NCBI RefSeq assembly: GCF_902712915.1
Contig: NZ_CACTIA010000005.1
Span: 2,826,501 to 2,890,500, forward strand
DNA: 64,000 nt
Direction of reading: 5' to 3'
Source: Acidiphilium sp. C61
Lineage (GTDB): Bacteria > Pseudomonadota > Alphaproteobacteria > Acetobacterales > Acetobacteraceae
In this document: positions 60,921 to 64,000 of the stretch, in pieces
Position numbering within the stretch: the stretch's first letter is position 1
How the letters are laid out: the number at the start of each line of letters is the position of its first letter
Translations under genes and position numbers: made by a program
The notes under the pieces: generated by a model
Told to the model about the DNA's origin: nothing
The model's database searches: none
What the model saw: only the letters and a program-made list of their open reading frames with translations

Positions 60921-61060
60921 GATCGATGTCCGTGCAGGACATCAGTGAAAATCGATGTCCGTGCAGGACATCAGTGAAAATCGATGTCCGTGCCGGACAT
61001 CAGCGCAAATCGATGTCCATGCTGGACATCAGGATATCAGGATAAATCGATATCCAGCCA
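60921..61060. repeat. Tandem 29-bp hairpin array after lpdA
   Basis: ATCGATGTCC starts at 60922, 60951, 60980 and 61009 (exactly 29 bases apart); a fifth, diverged copy (ATCGATATCC) starts at 61046. Each of the first four folds as GATGTCC / GGACATC, with loops GTGCA, GTGCA, GTGCC and ATGCT. The spacers between stems are short and similar, so it is not a CRISPR. The last copy overlaps the 3' end of the minus-strand phosphatase and encodes its final residues (WLDIDLS). Confidence 0.85.
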
Positions 61061-61717
61061 GGACAGATGCCCGCCCTTGCCGGCCCCGGTATCCATCATG
61101 ATCGCCCGTCCGCTGGCGCGTCCCTCCAGCGTCAGCGGCCGCCCGTTGGTGCTGCGCTGGTCATGCCCGCAATAGACCGTCATGCCCTCGGGAATCCGGT
61201 CCACCCAGTCGAGCAACCGCTCGGGCTTGCCCATTCCCGTCACCCGCCCGGTGGTCTGGCCAAAGAGCGCGCGGGCGAGCAGCCGGTCGCGCTTGTCCGC
61301 CATCGTTCGCGGCCTGGTGAACAGCATCGCCGGATCGAACCCGCCATGCACGAACACCGCCCGCCCGGCGACGATCCAGGCCGGCGCCCGGCCGATCTCC
61401 TCCACCGCCCGCGCCGCCATCGCCGGATCGAGTGCGGCAATCGTCGCCGCCAGCGCCTCGCCCACCTGCACACCGTCCCCGCGCAGCGCGCGGGCGAGCT
61501 TGTAGTCGTGATTGCCAAGCAGAAACACCCCGCGCCCGGCATCGAGCAGGTCGAACATCAGCCGCAGCGCGCCCGGCGTGTCCGGCCCGTCATCGACGAG
61601 GTCGCCGAGCTGGACGACGAAGCGCTCCGTCGCGCAGGCAGCGGCGAAGGCCGCGGAATCGCCATGCACGTCGCCCACCACCCGCAGCTTCGCACCCGGC
61701 TGCAGCCGCGCCATCAT
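61037..61717 (-). CDS. PPP-family metallophosphatase
   Basis: A 226-residue calcineurin-like phosphatase of the PPP type: GDVHGD, GDLVDDG, GNHDYK and VHGGFDP carry the two-metal site, with CGHDQRST near the end. Bacterial members hydrolyse phosphoproteins or diadenosine tetraphosphate. The start ATG 61717 overlaps the MFS stop as ATGA. The C-terminal seven residues are encoded by the edge of the hairpin array. Confidence 0.85.
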   Translation of the reverse strand: MMARLQPGAKLRVVGDVHGDSAAFAAACATERFVVQLGDLVDDGPDTPGALRLMFDLLDAGRGVFLLGNHDYKLARALRGDGVQVGEALAATIAALDPAMAARAVEEIGRAPAWIVAGRAVFVHGGFDPAMLFTRPRTMADKRDRLLARALFGQTTGRVTGMGKPERLLDWVDRIPEGMTVYCGHDQRSTNGRPLTLEGRASGRAIMMDTGAGKGGHLSWLDIDLS

Positions 61718-63036
61718 GCCCGCACCGCGATCGCCGCGCGCAACTGCTCCTGCGCCGTCCGGTCGATCGGAAAGCGCCGCATGATCGCGGCGGCGGCGAT
61801 CTTCAGCGCCGCCGGCACGCCGCAATAAAGCACGAGCAAAACCATGACCTGCATGGTCCCGTTCTGGCCGTGGGTCGAAAATCCCGCAAGCCCCAGCAGC
61901 GGAAAGGCGATCCCCGGCGCCAGCGCGTTGCCGGCCTTCTGCGCCATCGTCGCCGCGGCGAAATACAGCCCCGCCCGCTGCTCCCCGCTCGCCAACTCGT
62001 CGACATCGACGACATCCGCCTGGATCGCCGGCGGAATGGTGAAATCCGCCCCCAGCCCGGCGCCGGTGAACAGGCTGATCACGCCGAACCAGATGAGCGG
62101 ATGCGCCGTATGCAGGATCGACGGCACGAAGCCGAAGGCAAGCCCCGAGACCGCCATCGCCAGCATCCACGCCCGATGCTTCCCCGCCCGCACCGAAAGC
62201 GCCAGCCAGAACGGCACCGAGACAACCCCCGCCGCGAAATAGACCAGCAGGATCGGCCCCGAGGCATCGGGCGCGTGCAGCACCTTGTCGAACACGATCA
62301 GGATGAGCGCCGCCGGCAGCCCGTTCGCCAGCCCGTTCACCGCCCAGGCCAGGATCAGCCGGCGAAACGGCGCATTGCCGCCGATCAGCCGCAGCGCTGC
62401 GCCGAGCCCCGCCGGCCGCATTGCCTGCTTCACCGGCTTCGGGTCCGGCACGGCGAGCAGCGCGAGCGCCACCGCCGGCCCCGCCAGCCCGATCGTCAGC
62501 AGCGCGAGCAGATGCGCCTGCCCGACATGCGAGGTGATGCCGAGCAGCACCGGCGCCAGCGCCGAGATCAGGATGCCGAGAATGGTCCCGCCCTCGCGCA
62601 GGCTGGTGATCCGCTGGCGCTCGGCATAATCGTCCGAAAGCTCCGCCCCCCACGCCCAATAGGGCAGCGAAAGCGCGGTCCACCCCCAGGTCACCAGCGC
62701 ATAGAACACGAACAGCCAGAGCGCCCCCGCGCCGGCGGGCGGGAAGAACAGCCCGATCGCCCCCACCGCCGCCACCGGCATCGCCAGCGCCATGAACGGC
62801 TTGCGCCGCCCGAAGCGCGAGCGGCTGAGGTCGGAAAGCCGCCCCACCATCGGGTCGATCACCACATCGAAAATCCGCACCGCGGTCAGCACGACGCCGA
62901 CGGTCGCAAGATCGAGCCGCATCGCCCCGGCCCAGAAATCCGGCAGGATCACCAGCAGCGGCAGGCCCAGCATCGCCAGCGGCAGGGCAGGGGCGGCGTA
63001 GGTCAGCAGCTGCCGCCGCGTCGTCCGCGCGGCCAA
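61714..63036 (-). CDS. MFS transporter, GPH (MelB-like) family
   Basis: A 440-residue carrier with about twelve membrane segments, the GPH features FDVVIDPMVGRLSD and RFGRRKPFM in the first half, and ADVVDVDELASGEQRAGLYFA in the second. The substrate is unknown; relatives near cfa genes are common in alphaproteobacteria. The start is TTG 63036, three bases after the cfa-like stop (TGATTG), with GGGG upstream. Overlaps the phosphatase by four bases. Confidence 0.82.
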   Translation of the reverse strand: MAARTTRRQLLTYAAPALPLAMLGLPLLVILPDFWAGAMRLDLATVGVVLTAVRIFDVVIDPMVGRLSDLSRSRFGRRKPFMALAMPVAAVGAIGLFFPPAGAGALWLFVFYALVTWGWTALSLPYWAWGAELSDDYAERQRITSLREGGTILGILISALAPVLLGITSHVGQAHLLALLTIGLAGPAVALALLAVPDPKPVKQAMRPAGLGAALRLIGGNAPFRRLILAWAVNGLANGLPAALILIVFDKVLHAPDASGPILLVYFAAGVVSVPFWLALSVRAGKHRAWMLAMAVSGLAFGFVPSILHTAHPLIWFGVISLFTGAGLGADFTIPPAIQADVVDVDELASGEQRAGLYFAAATMAQKAGNALAPGIAFPLLGLAGFSTHGQNGTMQVMVLLVLYCGVPAALKIAAAAIMRRFPIDRTAQEQLRAAIAVRA

Positions 63037-64000
63037 TCAGCCCCGCGCGATCACGAACTGGCCGACATCGGTCCACCCGGCGCGGAACCCGGCCTCGCAA
63101 TAGGCGAGATAGAACTCCCACAGCCGCTTGAACCGCGCGTCATATTGCCGCGACATCTTCGCGATCCGCGGCCAGGCGGACTGGAACGCCTCCTGCCAGC
63201 GCGACAGCGTCTCGGCATAATCCTGCCCGAAATGGAACGCGTCGCGCAGCGTGAACCCGGCGCGGCCGATCTCCGCGCGCAGCCGCGCCGGCGAGGGCAG
63301 CATGCCGCCGGGAAAGACATGGCGCTGGATGAAATCGGCGCTGCGCCGATACTCCTCGAAATACCGGTCGGCGATGGTGATCACCTGCAACCCGGCGAGC
63401 CCGCCCGGCGCCAGCCGCTCGCGCAGCGCGGTGAAATAGGCCGGCCAGTAGGTCTCGCCCACCGCCTCGAACATCTCGATCGAGGCGATCCGGTCGAAGG
63501 TCTCCGGCACGTCGCGATAATCCTGCAACCGGAATTCCACGCGCCCGCCGAGCCCCGCCGCGTCGATCCGCGCCTGCGCATAGGCGAGCTGCTCGCGCGA
63601 GAGGGTGATGCCGGTGACCTGCGCGCCATAATGCCGCGCCGCGATCTCGGCGAAACCGCCCCAGCCGCAGCCCACCTCCAGCACCCGCATCCCCGCTTCG
63701 AGCCCGAGGGCGCGGCAGAGCCGGTGATATTTCGCCTCCTGCGCGGCTTCCAGCCCGGCTTGTCCCGGCGCGAACACGGCGGCGGAATAGGTCATGCTGG
63801 GGTCGAGCCAGGCGGCGTAGAAATCGTTGCCGAGATCGTAATGCTCGGAGATGTTGCGCCGCGCGCCGCGCCGCGTGTTCGGCCGCAGCCGGTGGGCGAT
63901 GAAATTCACCGCCCGCGCCCAGAGCTTGCCGCGCAGCAATTCCTCCCAGCTCTCCTCGTTCAGCGTGCCGAGATGCAGCACGTCGATCAGCCGGGGGCTG
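63037..64000 (-). CDS. cfa: Cyclopropane-fatty-acyl-phospholipid synthase-like methyltransferase (5' end beyond window)
   Basis: The frame runs open to the window edge, so the N-terminus is missing. Visible are NISEHYDLGNDFYAAWLD, MTYSAAVF, the SAM-binding VLEVGCGWGGFAEIAA, ASIEMFEAVGETYW and FIQRHVFPGGMLPS, all typical of Cfa, which methylenates unsaturated acyl chains in membrane lipids. A GTG at 63981 could be misread as the start. The gene heads a cfa-MFS-phosphatase transcript. Confidence 0.88.
   Translation of the reverse strand, partial: SPRLIDVLHLGTLNEESWEELLRGKLWARAVNFIAHRLRPNTRRGARRNISEHYDLGNDFYAAWLDPSMTYSAAVFAPGQAGLEAAQEAKYHRLCRALGLEAGMRVLEVGCGWGGFAEIAARHYGAQVTGITLSREQLAYAQARIDAAGLGGRVEFRLQDYRDVPETFDRIASIEMFEAVGETYWPAYFTALRERLAPGGLAGLQVITIADRYFEEYRRSADFIQRHVFPGGMLPSPARLRAEIGRAGFTLRDAFHFGQDYAETLSRWQEAFQSAWPRIAKMSRQYDARFKRLWEFYLAYCEAGFRAGWTDVGQFVIARG

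Noticed and set aside
60921..61060. CRISPR array
   Set aside because: The period is 29 bases in total with no unique spacers of 30 or so bases, and no cas gene is near. It is a tandem hairpin array.
63981..63981. GTG at 63981 as the true start of the cfa-like gene
   Set aside because: The frame continues open to the window edge with plausible sequence (PRLIDVLHLG), so the gene is treated as truncated by the window.

Overview
The window is 64 kb of very GC-rich DNA (roughly two thirds G+C by eye). Gene density is high, many neighbours overlap as ATGA or GTGA, and TGA is the usual stop. Protein content (alphaproteobacterial-type ThrB, a SucCDAB-Lpd cluster, FnrN-like regulator, CydDC next to CydAB) fits an alphaproteobacterium. 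An Acetobacteraceae or Acidiphilium-like host is my guess, not something the sequence proves. It looks like ordinary chromosome: I see no rRNA, tRNA, phage, transposase or CRISPR locus.

Layout. (1) 1-1815: leuA behind a leucine-rich leader ORF with rare CTT codons, a candidate attenuator. (2) 1946-4320: a fluoroacetate-dehalogenase-like hydrolase coupled to a GT39-type membrane protein. (3) 4381-16388: a polyamine island. On the minus strand it holds potGHIF and the gamma-glutamyl pathway enzymes PuuA and PuuB. Divergently it holds alanine dehydrogenase, a PuuR-like XRE-cupin regulator, a class III aminotransferase and a second PuuA-like enzyme. A pyruvate-dependent aminotransferase would make alanine and Ald would return it to pyruvate, so the halves may form one pathway. 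(4) 16510-18988: an AcoR-type sigma-54 activator with an unrecognised partner. (5) 19308-28916: housekeeping and accessory genes (DUF167, TIGR04282-type transferase, RlpA-like lipoprotein, DUF488, a large GGDEF-EAL protein, rnhA, thrB, a lipoprotein, a methyltransferase, a pteridine-reductase-like SDR). (6) 28977-32907: grpE, dnaK, dnaJ with RpoH-like promoters. (7) 33020-39506: a glycine-zipper lipoprotein, a TonB-like protein, a CoA transferase, an SDR without its catalytic Tyr, an MBL hydrolase, OsmC and a ClC antiporter. (8) 39590-48813: an oxygen-response block of cydDC, cydAB, an extended CydX and a second tiny membrane ORF, a GNAT-like gene, an FNR-type regulator and a CBS-BON protein, with four FNR-type palindromes. 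(9) 48821-52913: an aminotransferase, a GGT-like lipoprotein, a 49-residue membrane protein and zapE. (10) 53035-60832: sucC, sucD, sucA, sucB, lpdA. (11) 60921-64000: a 29-bp hairpin array, a PPP phosphatase, an MFS carrier and a truncated cfa-like gene.

The most unusual signals are non-coding or very small. A composite palindromic repeat recurs seven times, and in five copies its TAGAGCA/TAGAaGA end supplies the TAG stop of the adjacent gene. There is an apparent FNR mini-regulon, an extended CydX, the leuA leader, a minus-strand terminator placed like an attenuator before DUF488, and hairpin or iteron arrays around the suc operon. Starts, promoters and RNA structures were judged by reading only; no database search was run.
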